Shown here piece by piece: positions 1-6,505 of a stretch of DNA of 8,100 bases. A program made the position numbers and the translations under genes. Origin of the DNA: Acidobacteriota bacterium (GTDB taxonomy: Bacteria > Acidobacteriota > Terriglobia > Terriglobales > Acidobacteriaceae); assembly GCA_003225615.1 (NCBI GenBank), contig QIAS01000029.1, forward strand, positions 1-8,100, read 5' to 3'. The notes beneath the pieces were generated by a model. The model had not been told where the DNA came from and searched no databases. It saw nothing but the letters and a program-made list of their open reading frames with translations. Positions within the stretch are counted from its first letter, which is position 1, and each line of letters starts with the position of its first letter.

Positions 1-2742
1 GTTGTTGATCACGACATTCTTTTTCGCAGGCCCTTCGAAGATCGCGTTGCCTACAAAGCGATGCGCGACGTGGTCTGCCGAAAGGGCCTTTTCCGCCCCG
101 AAATTGAACGTGTCCTGCGGGATCAAGACGAAGCTCGGGTTAGGACCATTGTCCAGACTCTTTGACCACGTGTAGCTGATTCCATAACCGATGTGATGGG
201 TTAGGCGCTTGTTCAAATTGACCAGCAGGCCGTCGAACTCCGAATACCAGCGCGAGTCCGCTTCAAAGAAAAGAAAGTTCGCGCTGGCCGGAACAAACTG
301 GGCCTTGCAACCGGTGTCGCCTTTGGAATCGTGCAAGCCACAAATTTGTGGATTTGCCGGGTTGACTGCCTGGTTGATGTTGTAAAAGCTGCCCAGGTGA
401 ACACCGTGAGTACGCAAATAGCTGATATTGAGTACGTGATCTTTGAACGGCTCAAACTCCAGCGAAAGGCTGTGTTGGATGCCGTAAGGCTGCCGGTGAT
501 TTTTGGTGAAACGTACGACAGTCGCCGGCCCGAGAAAACCGGTGGCCGGGTCTGGGTAGCTTCCGCCAATGAAACCGTTGAACGCCGCCTGCATTGGTCC
601 GCCTGGACCCACGGCACTGGCAAATCCGAACAACTGGGTCACAGAATTCAAGTCATCTTCCTGCGGCCGGAACTTGGTTTGTCCTCCGCAAGAAGGCTTC
701 TGACACATGAGCAAGGGTGCCGGTACGATGCCGTGAAATATTCCAATGCCCGCTCGAACAATAAAATTGTGGCTTCCGCCCAGGCTGTAAGCAATGCCCA
801 GACGTGGATCCACGCCTACTTGCCGATTGACCACTCCGCTGGGCCAGGTTTCCCAATCCGTCCGCACTCCAGCATTCACTGTTAGCTTCTGCGTCGCACG
901 CCAGTTGTCCTGCACAAAAAGGCCACCGTACGTATGATCAAGCGTGCCCTGTGCCGCATTCCGGACTGTATCTGGATAGTGGTTGAGCTGAAACACCGAA
1001 GGATCGAAGGTGGCTTCATTGAAGGTAGGGGCCTGGAACCTTTCGAAAAACAGCACCACGGGATCATGGTCGAGCAAGTTGGAAATTCCGCAGATCGGAT
1101 TGCTGGGATCGGGCGCGATGCACAAAAATGTCGCTTCAAAGGGATAGAACAGCGGGAAAGACTCGGTCGTGCGCACCCAGTTGTAGTCGCCCCCCAAACT
1201 GAAGGTGTGCTTGCCCACGTTCTTGGTGAGATTGTCAACCAGTTCAAAACGTCCCTCGCGATAGAAATCCGGATTGCCGCGATTGACGCCGATCGCAAAC
1301 TGATTCGCTACTTCCATGTGAGGCTGCGAACTCACGGTCGGAAAATCGTAATTGCGGTGCGCATACTGCACCCTCAACTCGTTCACCAGCGACGAAGTGA
1401 AGGTCGTGGAAAGATTGCCCACCAGCGAGTGGTCCTTGTCCGAGTTGTTTTTGAATCCTGATGGCAGATCGAACCCATCGTTCAGTGGCGAATAATTCTT
1501 CAAGTTGCCGTTATTAAAGAAATAACGCACAAAAAGGTTATTCTTGTTGTTGATGGTGTGATCGACGCGAAGAAGCACGTTGTCGTAATCCGTATTCCGC
1601 GTGACATTCAGGTTCTCCAGAGGGAACCCGATCCCTGCCTTGAATTGATTGATGGTCGTGATGTTATTGAGGATGATCGAGTTGTAGTAAGGCGATTCCC
1701 GCCGTCTCTGGCCTTCATAATTTCCAAAAAAGAACGTCCGGTTCTTGATCACCGGTCCGCCCAGCGTGAATCCAAATTGATTTTGGCGCAGCTTATTTAG
1801 CTTCTTGCATCCGCCGGAAGCCAGGTTCCCTGGCACCGCGCACGTCGATGGATCGGAGGACGCCAGAATGCTGCCGGCATCAAATGCATCGTTGCGCAGA
1901 TATTCGTAAACCGACCCGTGGAAATCGTTGCTGCCGCTCTTGGTGACGATATTTACGATGCCACCTACGGCCCGTCCATACTCAGTGCTGTAGCTGGTGT
2001 TGATCACGCGGAACTCCGCGACGCCTTCCTGCGAGGGCGTGTACTTCTGCACGCCTGAAGCAGTGGAGATGTTGTCCGCGCCATCCACAGCAATGAAGTT
2101 GTAGTGAATATTCTGGCCTGCAAAAGATAGCTTGGTCACAGGCTCGATGATCACGTCGGTGCTGCCCGAAGTCGTGTCGCCGATCTTCACCCCCGGAGCG
2201 AGCAGCGCGAAGTCGATGAACTGGCGCCCGTTCACGGGCAGATCCTGAATCTTCTGCTCATCAATCACCGAACTCACCATGGTGCGCGTCGGTTCGGCCA
2301 CCTCGCCCACGTCCTGCACCACAACTTCCTGGGTAACCTGGCCCACTGGCAAGTTGAAATCCACATTGGCGGCAGCGCCCAAGTCCAGATGAACTTTCTT
2401 TGCGGCCTTCTTGAAGCCTGATTTTTCCGCCGTCACCGTGTAGTCGCCCGGCGGAAGTAGCGTGATCTGGTAGTCTCCGGTGGCGCTGGCAGTCGTCGAT
2501 CGGCTCAAACCAGTGGCGGCGTTCAGCGCTGTGACGTTGGCCTGGGGAATCGCCGCGCCAGTCGAGTCAAAGATCCGGCCTTGCACGCTCACGGTAACTT
2601 CCTGCCCCTGTAGTAATGCGACCGACAATCCAAAGAGCACAACGCACAATGCCAGCCACGTTGATCCCTGCGGCAACACTGCGGCATAGCGGCGAATCCT
2701 ATTCGCCCTCGATCTTCTTTGAGTCATCACATTGGGCTCCAT
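1..2742 (-). CDS. Oar-like TonB-dependent receptor with carboxypeptidase-regulatory-like domain (3' end outside window)
   Basis: Outer-membrane beta-barrel receptor of the acidobacterial Oar/TonB-dependent type, probably for import of a large or glycan-derived ligand; the substrate cannot be read from sequence. The frame is open for all 914 codons from ATG 2742 to base 1, with no stop; the family usually runs past 1000 residues, so roughly the last 100-200 are missing. Seen in order: basic N-terminus, then a hydrophobic signal segment (residues 29-44) ending before GQEV; a CarboxypepD_reg-like beta-sandwich (about 50-131, with GDYQITLLPPGDYTVTAEKSGF-type spacing around 89-110); a plug-like domain (about 140-270) with LPVNGRQF (168-175) and GRAVGGIVNIVTKSG (256-270); then barrel strands rich in aromatic and Asn residues. 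Eight cysteines after the signal segment fall into four close pairs. The start is supported by AGGAGG five nt upstream; Met6 is a less likely alternative. It lies 60 nt downstream of the GntR gene on the same strand and may be cotranscribed with it. Confidence 0.9.
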   Translation of the reverse strand, partial: MEPNVMTQRRSRANRIRRYAAVLPQGSTWLALCVVLFGLSVALLQGQEVTVSVQGRIFDSTGAAIPQANVTALNAATGLSRSTTASATGDYQITLLPPGDYTVTAEKSGFKKAAKKVHLDLGAAANVDFNLPVGQVTQEVVVQDVGEVAEPTRTMVSSVIDEQKIQDLPVNGRQFIDFALLAPGVKIGDTTSGSTDVIIEPVTKLSFAGQNIHYNFIAVDGADNISTASGVQKYTPSQEGVAEFRVINTSYSTEYGRAVGGIVNIVTKSGSNDFHGSVYEYLRNDAFDAGSILASSDPSTCAVPGNLASGGCKKLNKLRQNQFGFTLGGPVIKNRTFFFGNYEGQRRRESPYYNSIILNNITTINQFKAGIGFPLENLNVTRNTDYDNVLLRVDHTINNKNNLFVRYFFNNGNLKNYSPLNDGFDLPSGFKNNSDKDHSLVGNLSTTFTSSLVNELRVQYAHRNYDFPTVSSQPHMEVANQFAIGVNRGNPDFYREGRFELVDNLTKNVGKHTFSLGGDYNWVRTTESFPLFYPFEATFLCIAPDPSNPICGISNLLDHDPVVLFFERFQAPTFNEATFDPSVFQLNHYPDTVRNAAQGTLDHTYGGLFVQDNWRATQKLTVNAGVRTDWETWPSGVVNRQVGVDPRLGIAYSLGGSHNFIVRAGIGIFHGIVPAPLLMCQKPSCGGQTKFRPQEDDLNSVTQLFGFASAVGPGGPMQAAFNGFIGGSYPDPATGFLGPATVVRFTKNHRQPYGIQHSLSLEFEPFKDHVLNISYLRTHGVHLGSFYNINQAVNPANPQICGLHDSKGDTGCKAQFVPASANFLFFEADSRWYSEFDGLLVNLNKRLTHHIGYGISYTWSKSLDNGPNPSFVLIPQDTFNFGAEKALSADHVAHRFVGNAIFEGPAKKNVVINN

Positions 2743-2747
2743 GTCTT

Positions 2748-2753
2748 CCTCCT
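2748..2753 (-). promoter_or_regulatory. Ribosome binding site of the Oar-like receptor gene
   Basis: A perfect AGGAGG (CCTCCT on the plus strand) sits 5 nt before ATG 2742. It decides the start of the receptor in favour of Met1 over the nearby Met6. Confidence 0.75.
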
Positions 2754-2802
2754 ACCCCGCCCGATTCATTGCCACTCCTACTTCAAGTTTCCCGATTCTT
2801 CT

Positions 2803-3489
2803 TCACGCGACGGACTTCCCATTGGCCTTGGAAATCTGTCCATTCATCACCCGCATTAACCGTGACTCGGAATCGTCCAAATGCCGCGCCAGCACATCGG
2901 CGCATTCCTTCAATCGGCCTGCCGACAACAGTTGGCAGATTTTGCGATGAATGGGTATGAGCCCGCCCGGATTGTCATGACGCCGGTCCACCAGCACCAT
3001 GCCCATGCGCAGCTCTTGAATCACGTTTTGATAGAAAGCTTCCAGACGTTTATTGTGGTGAAAGCGGATCAAAGAACTGTGGAATTGGAAGTCGTGGCCG
3101 ACCGCACCTACCCAGTCCTGGCTACGCACGGCTCCTTCATATCGCTCCAGCACAATGCGTAATTCGTCCAGAATGTCGCGATCGACCCGGTTCGCAGCCA
3201 GCACTGCCGGAATCTCCAGCATCCGGCGCAGATAGTAAATCTCCTGCACATCTTTCAGGGCCAACTGCGACACCGCCACGCCGCGATGCAAGCTGCGCTT
3301 CAGCAAACCTTCGATGGAAAGAATGCGCATGGCCTCGCGCATCGTGTTTCGCGAAACACCCAGAGAATTGGCGAGGAGCACTTCTTGCAGCGGCGTTCCC
3401 GGGCGTAGTTCGCCATCGAGAATCCTCTGCCGCAGGATTGCTGCTGCCTGGTCGGCGACACTGACCCGGTGGATCTGTGAATGTTCCAT
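2803..3489 (-). CDS. GntR-family transcriptional regulator, FadR/FCD subfamily
   Basis: A 228-residue DNA-binding regulator, the normal length for the FCD branch of the GntR family. Residues about 8-75 form the winged helix-turn-helix, with LANSLGVSRNTMREAMRIL (39-57) as the recognition region and the wing around LKRSLHRGVAV (63-73). Residues about 80-215 are the all-helical FCD effector domain. D133, H137, H181 and H203 have the spacing of the metal site known in FCD proteins (D-x3-H, then His about 44 and 22 residues later), so a metal-dependent carboxylate-type ligand is likely; the ligand is unknown. ATG 3489 is the only reasonable start: the same frame upstream meets a TAA near 3526 with no ATG or GTG between. 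No Shine-Dalgarno is visible; a perfect palindrome occupies that space. The gene is divergent from cofG and upstream of the receptor gene, so it could control either or both; autoregulation is likely by analogy with the family. Confidence 0.92.
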   Translation of the reverse strand: MEHSQIHRVSVADQAAAILRQRILDGELRPGTPLQEVLLANSLGVSRNTMREAMRILSIEGLLKRSLHRGVAVSQLALKDVQEIYYLRRMLEIPAVLAANRVDRDILDELRIVLERYEGAVRSQDWVGAVGHDFQFHSSLIRFHHNKRLEAFYQNVIQELRMGMVLVDRRHDNPGGLIPIHRKICQLLSAGRLKECADVLARHLDDSESRLMRVMNGQISKANGKSVA

Positions 3490-3490
3490 G

Positions 3491-3503
3491 GTGATCAGAT
3501 CAC
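3491..3503. promoter_or_regulatory. Perfect palindrome at the regulator start codon (possible operator)
   Basis: GTGATC-A-GATCAC is a perfect 6-1-6 inverted repeat ending 1 nt before the regulator's ATG codon, where its ribosome binding site would be. A bound protein, or the RNA hairpin itself, could block expression of the regulator. Which protein binds is not known. Confidence 0.4.
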
Positions 3504-3522
3504 AAAGGCTAGACGGCTCGAA

Positions 3523-3550
3523 ATCTTAGCCGAAATGTTCAATTTGTCAA
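3523..3550 (-). promoter_or_regulatory. Candidate sigma70-like promoter for the GntR regulator
   Basis: On the minus strand a consensus -35 TTGACA (3545-3550) is followed after 16 nt by TAAGAT (3523-3528), which matches TATAAT at 4 of 6 positions. Transcription would start near 3516, giving a leader of about 26 nt to ATG 3489. It could also drive the receptor gene as part of the same transcript. Confidence 0.5.
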
Positions 3551-3563
3551 CTGTTGAAACATT
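3534..3563. promoter_or_regulatory. Nested dyads in the divergent control region (candidate GntR operator)
   Basis: A perfect 5-1-5 inverted repeat, TCAAC-T-GTTGA (3547-3557), overlaps the -35 box of the regulator promoter. Around it is an imperfect outer dyad: AATGTTCAA (3534-3542) against TTGAAACATT (3554-3563), differing by one extra base. GntR-family operators are typically short dyads with a GT...AC-like core, so this is the best candidate site for the adjacent regulator. It lies between the promoters of the two divergent units, so one bound dimer could affect both. The binding assignment is inference. Confidence 0.42.
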
Positions 3564-3589
3564 GACCAAAAGCAGGTGTACGCTTTACT
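3562..3589 (+). promoter_or_regulatory. Weak candidate promoter for the cof operon
   Basis: TTGACC (3562-3567) matches the -35 consensus at 5 of 6 positions and is followed after 16 nt by TTTACT (3584-3589), 4 of 6 to TATAAT. Initiation near 3596 would leave a leader of about 120 nt before cofG. Other spacings are possible, for example TTGAAA at 3554-3559 with a poorer -10. Confidence 0.3.
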
Positions 3590-3630
3590 GCCCGGTTAGC
3601 GTCGTCTCCAAACCCACGCGGCGACAGTGG

Positions 3631-3650
3631 CCTCGGACGCCCCGCCGAGG
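3631..3650 (+). promoter_or_regulatory. Hairpin in the cofG leader
   Basis: CCTCGG (3631-3636) can pair with CCGAGG (3645-3650) around an 8-nt loop. No T-run follows, so it is not an intrinsic terminator by itself. The left arm recurs at 3705-3710, just before the cofG start, so the right arm could pair with either copy. No known riboswitch class was recognised in this leader. Confidence 0.3.
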
Positions 3651-3718
3651 AATCCCAGCAACTTCCTCCTCATGTATCATTTCCCCTTGAGCATTCCGCC
3701 AACGCCTCGGACAACATC

Positions 3719-4900
3719 GTGACCTCCGCGACACAACCTGCCATTGGTTCCTACCTGGCCGAAGTCCGCACAGGCCTACCGCTTGCCCGCGAAATGGCCT
3801 GTCAGTTAATTGAATGTAGTGACGATCAATTGCCTTACCTTTTGGCAACGGCCAGTGCCCTCAAAGAGCGCTTCAAGCCCACAGTCATCACTTACTCGCG
3901 AAAAGTTTTTCTGCCGCTCACTAATCTGTGTCGCGATTATTGTGGTTATTGCACCTTCCGCCGCGATGCGACCGACCCCGGCGCCCACACCATGACGCCC
4001 GACGAAGTACTCGCTACAGTTCAGACCGGCGAGAAGCTAGGCTGCACCGAAGCTCTCTTCAGCCTGGGTGACAAACCTGAACTCGTTTTCCCGGAAATGC
4101 GCAAGACTCTCAAGCGCCTCGGCTACAACTCGACGCTTCAATATCTCGAGGCTATGTGTCAGCTTGTGCTGAAGGAGTCCACTCTCCTTCCACATCCGAA
4201 TCCGGGATTGATGAGCACGGAATGGCTGAGACGCCTTTCGGCGGTTTCCGCCAGCATGGGCCTGATGTTAGAAACCACGAGCACTGCCCTGCTGAGTGCC
4301 GGTGCGGCACACGAGAATGCGCCCGATAAGGTCCCCGCCAAGCGCCTTCACACGATCGAGGAAGCGGGCAAACTGAATATCCCATTCACCACGGGATTAC
4401 TGATTGGCATTGGGGAGACCCCTGCAGAGCGCGTGGACACGTTGCTGGCGATCCGCGAACTCCATCGGCGTTACGGGCATATTCAGGAAGTGATTGTGCA
4501 GAACTTCCGCGTCAAGCCCGACATTCCCATGCGTGATTGGCCTGAACCCAGCCGTGGAGAGATGTTACGCTGTGTGGCCGTAGCGCGCCTGCTTATACCC
4601 GAGGCAAACATTCAGGCACCCCCAAATCTGTCCGCCCCTTATTATGATGATCTGTTGGATGCCGGAATCAACGATTGGGGAGGTGTGTCGCCGCTGACGC
4701 CCGATTTTATCAATCCGGAAAAACCATGGCCGCATTTGGAGCAACTCCGGTCGCGAACCGAAGCTAAAGGATTCCAGCTACGGCAGCGTCTGCCTGTCTA
4801 CCCCGAGTTTATTCCCGCCGCCATGGCCCAAGGTGGACTGTTGGCCGAGAAGCTGAAAGCATCCGCCGATGGCGTCGGCTACGCTCGGAGGGCTGCATGA
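3719..4900 (+). CDS. cofG: FO synthase subunit 1 (7,8-didemethyl-8-hydroxy-5-deazariboflavin synthase, CofG)
   Basis: Radical SAM enzyme that, with CofH, makes the deazaflavin FO: CofH joins tyrosine-derived hydroxybenzyl to a ribityl-diaminouracil and CofG closes the ring. Cytosolic, with a [4Fe-4S] cluster. The 393-residue protein carries the CX3CX2C motif as C71, C75 and C78 (CRDYCGYC). Other CofG hallmarks are LLPHPNPGLMS (156-166), ASMGLMLETTS (178-188), IPFTTGLLIGIGET (221-234), GHIQEVIVQNFRVKP (253-267), IQAPPNLS (298-305) and INDWGGVSPLTPDFINPE (317-334). It is a stand-alone subunit, not an FbiC fusion. The start is GTG 3719; no in-frame ATG, GTG or TTG is seen in the leader before it, and the ribosome site is weak (CGGAC only). 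It is the first gene of the cof operon, ends by a 4-nt ATGA overlap with cofD, and is divergent from the GntR regulator. Confidence 0.96.
   Translation: MTSATQPAIGSYLAEVRTGLPLAREMACQLIECSDDQLPYLLATASALKERFKPTVITYSRKVFLPLTNLCRDYCGYCTFRRDATDPGAHTMTPDEVLATVQTGEKLGCTEALFSLGDKPELVFPEMRKTLKRLGYNSTLQYLEAMCQLVLKESTLLPHPNPGLMSTEWLRRLSAVSASMGLMLETTSTALLSAGAAHENAPDKVPAKRLHTIEEAGKLNIPFTTGLLIGIGETPAERVDTLLAIRELHRRYGHIQEVIVQNFRVKPDIPMRDWPEPSRGEMLRCVAVARLLIPEANIQAPPNLSAPYYDDLLDAGINDWGGVSPLTPDFINPEKPWPHLEQLRSRTEAKGFQLRQRLPVYPEFIPAAMAQGGLLAEKLKASADGVGYARRAA
4887..4891 (+). promoter_or_regulatory. Ribosome binding site of cofD
   Basis: GGAGG inside the last codons of cofG, 5 nt before the ATG at 4897 that overlaps the cofG stop. 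It supports the ATGA-overlap start. Confidence 0.7.
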
Positions 4901-5850
4901 TTGCTGTTCTTACCGGGGGGACGGGGGGTGCCAAATTCGTCGACGGCCTCCGCCAGATCGTGCCGCCGGAAGAACTCACATTAATCGTAAACACCGGCGA
5001 TGACCTGATCTGGTGGGGACTTTATATGTCCCCCGACCTTGATTCCATTGCCTACGTTCTTGCCGGTCTGCTCAGCAAAGAACGCGGCTGGGGCGTGAAG
5101 GGTGATACCTTTTATTGCCTGCAAGCCATGGGAGATCTTGGCCAGCCCATCTGGTTCCACGTGGGCGACCGCGATCTCGCGGTTCACTTGCTTCGTTCGA
5201 AATTGATGGCAGAGGGAAAAACCTTATCCGAAGCGACAAAAGAAATTGCTTCCCGCTTAGGTGTCACGGCAAAAATTCTGCCCATGACCAATTCTCGCGT
5301 GGAAAGCCGCATCGGCACTCCCGTTGGCGAGCTCAGTTTTGAGGAATATTTCGTGCAACGCTGGTATCAGGATCCGGTCCAGTCGGTTCATTTCGCGGGA
5401 GCCGCCGAAGCGCAGCCCGCGCCCGGAGTCGTCGACGCAATCATGTCGGCCAACGCAATTCTCCTCGCACCCAGCAATCCTGTCACCAGCATTGGACCGA
5501 TTCTCGCCGTGCCGGGAATTCGTGAAGCCTTACGCGAGACGCAGGCGCCGGTGGTGGCGGTAAGTCCCATCGTCGGTGGCGCTCCGGTGGCGGGCCCTGC
5601 CGGCATCCTGATGGCCGCCCAAGGGTTGCCGGTTTCCATTGCAGGTGTGGCGCAAGCCTATCGCGACTTTCTCGATCTGCTGGTGGTGGATACACGCGAC
5701 GCTGCTGCTGCCGAAAAATTGCGCGAGACTGGCTTTCACGTGCAGTGTGCCAGAACTGTAATGAAAACCGCTGAGGACAAAGCTCAACTCGCGCGCGCGG
5801 TGGTTGCCCTCATTTCCGGCGCCAGCACTGCGCCTGCCAGCACGGACTAA
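4897..5850 (+). CDS. cofD: 2-phospho-L-lactate (or phosphoenolpyruvyl) transferase CofD/FbiA
   Basis: Transfers the phospho-lactyl or enolpyruvyl-phospho group from its GDP-activated form (made by CofC) to FO, giving F420-0 or dehydro-F420-0. Cytosolic. The 317 residues match the family length. Visible signatures: N-terminal Rossmann-type TGGTGGAKFVDGL (6-18), NTGDD (32-36), SPDLDS (45-50), WFHVGDRDL (86-94), the NPVTSIGPILAVPGI segment (194-208) and SPIVGGAPVAGPA (223-235). In the last block most homologues I recall have a lysine before GPA; here it is alanine (A232). ATG 4897 overlaps the cofG stop (ATGA) and has GGAGG five nt upstream inside cofG, so translation is probably coupled. The cofC start follows the cofD stop after 1 nt. 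Whether the donor is lactyl- or enolpyruvyl-phosphate cannot be read from sequence. Confidence 0.95.
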   Translation: MIAVLTGGTGGAKFVDGLRQIVPPEELTLIVNTGDDLIWWGLYMSPDLDSIAYVLAGLLSKERGWGVKGDTFYCLQAMGDLGQPIWFHVGDRDLAVHLLRSKLMAEGKTLSEATKEIASRLGVTAKILPMTNSRVESRIGTPVGELSFEEYFVQRWYQDPVQSVHFAGAAEAQPAPGVVDAIMSANAILLAPSNPVTSIGPILAVPGIREALRETQAPVVAVSPIVGGAPVAGPAGILMAAQGLPVSIAGVAQAYRDFLDLLVVDTRDAAAAEKLRETGFHVQCARTVMKTAEDKAQLARAVVALISGASTAPASTD

Positions 5851-5851
5851 T

Positions 5852-6505
5852 ATGATTCTTATCCCCGTAAAAAATTTAAGCACCGCCAAGCAGCGCCTCT
5901 CTCCCGCGCTTGACCATTCTCAGCGAGTGGAACTCGCGCAAGCCATGCTCCACGACGTGTTAGAAGCTGTTGGCGCTTGGGCCAGCCGGCCACCCGTGGC
6001 TCTTGTTACGAGCGACCGTTTCGCGGCGGAATTGGCCAAAACTTTCGGTTTTGAGGTTATTCCAGACGACAACAATCAAAGCGAGACCGACGCTATTGAA
6101 ATGGCGACTCAGGTCTGCCAATCGCGTGGGCTAGAAAGCACGTTGGTCATTCCCAGCGACATTCCATTGGTCCAGACTTGGGAACTGGAAAAAATCCTGC
6201 AGGCCGCGCCTCCGCAAGGTTCCGTCCTGGTTCCCGCGGCCAACGGGCGCGGGACCAACGCCGCTCTGCGCACCCCGGCAGGGCTCTTCCCGCTGCGCTT
6301 TGGCAATGACAGTTTCAAACCACACTTCGAAACCGCCCGCGCCACCGGAAAACCCTGCATCGTTCTCCTGTCGCCCGCAATTGCACTCGATGTGGACGAT
6401 CCAGCCGATCTCAAGAACCTTATCGCCGCCGCGGGCGAAAGACGCGCTCAACGTTTCGCCCGGCAATTGAACGTTGAAGATTATCCGCTAGCCGCCAATG
6501 AATAA
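5852..6505 (+). CDS. cofC: Phospholactate/phosphoenolpyruvate guanylyltransferase CofC/FbiD
   Basis: Nucleotidyltransferase that uses GTP to activate 2-phospho-L-lactate, phosphoenolpyruvate or, in some bacteria, 3-phosphoglycerate for CofD. The 217-residue product from ATG 5852 starts MILIPVKNLSTAKQRLSPAL, the standard family N-terminus and the GTP-binding edge of a GT-A-like fold. An in-frame ATG at 5804 would add 16 residues lying wholly inside cofD with no family resemblance, so it is rejected. Further signatures: SETDAI (77-82), PSDIPL (101-106), the metal-binding region, GRGTNAALR (132-140), FGNDSFKPH (150-158) and ALDVDDPADL (178-187). The start lies 1 nt after the cofD stop with only a weak upstream GGA, which suggests coupled translation; the 3' end overlaps cofE by 8 nt. 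All core motifs are intact, so it is likely functional. The substrate choice is open. Confidence 0.93.
   Translation: MILIPVKNLSTAKQRLSPALDHSQRVELAQAMLHDVLEAVGAWASRPPVALVTSDRFAAELAKTFGFEVIPDDNNQSETDAIEMATQVCQSRGLESTLVIPSDIPLVQTWELEKILQAAPPQGSVLVPAANGRGTNAALRTPAGLFPLRFGNDSFKPHFETARATGKPCIVLLSPAIALDVDDPADLKNLIAAAGERRAQRFARQLNVEDYPLAANE

Noticed and set aside
331..885. 184-codon plus-strand open frame
   Set aside because: It lies wholly antisense to the receptor gene, whose own frame is open across the region with clear family motifs; the product has no recognisable domain or ribosome site.
882..1298. Minus-strand frames of 138 and 136 codons inside the receptor (also 213-623)
   Set aside because: They are alternative frames of the same strand as the receptor. 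The receptor frame ending at base 1 explains the region and these give unrelated Arg/Ser-rich sequence.
934..1461. 175-codon plus-strand open frame
   Set aside because: Antisense shadow of the receptor coding frame; no family signature.
3631..3650. Intrinsic terminator upstream of cofG
   Set aside because: The stem is only 6 bp and no T-run follows.
3585..3848. 87-codon minus-strand frame across the cofG leader and start
   Set aside because: It overlaps the cofG N-terminus antisense, has no motif, and sits in a region better read as leader and control DNA.
5804..5851. Upstream ATG extending cofC by 16 residues
   Set aside because: The extension lies within cofD and does not resemble CofC; MILIPVKNL at ATG 5852 is the usual family N-terminus.
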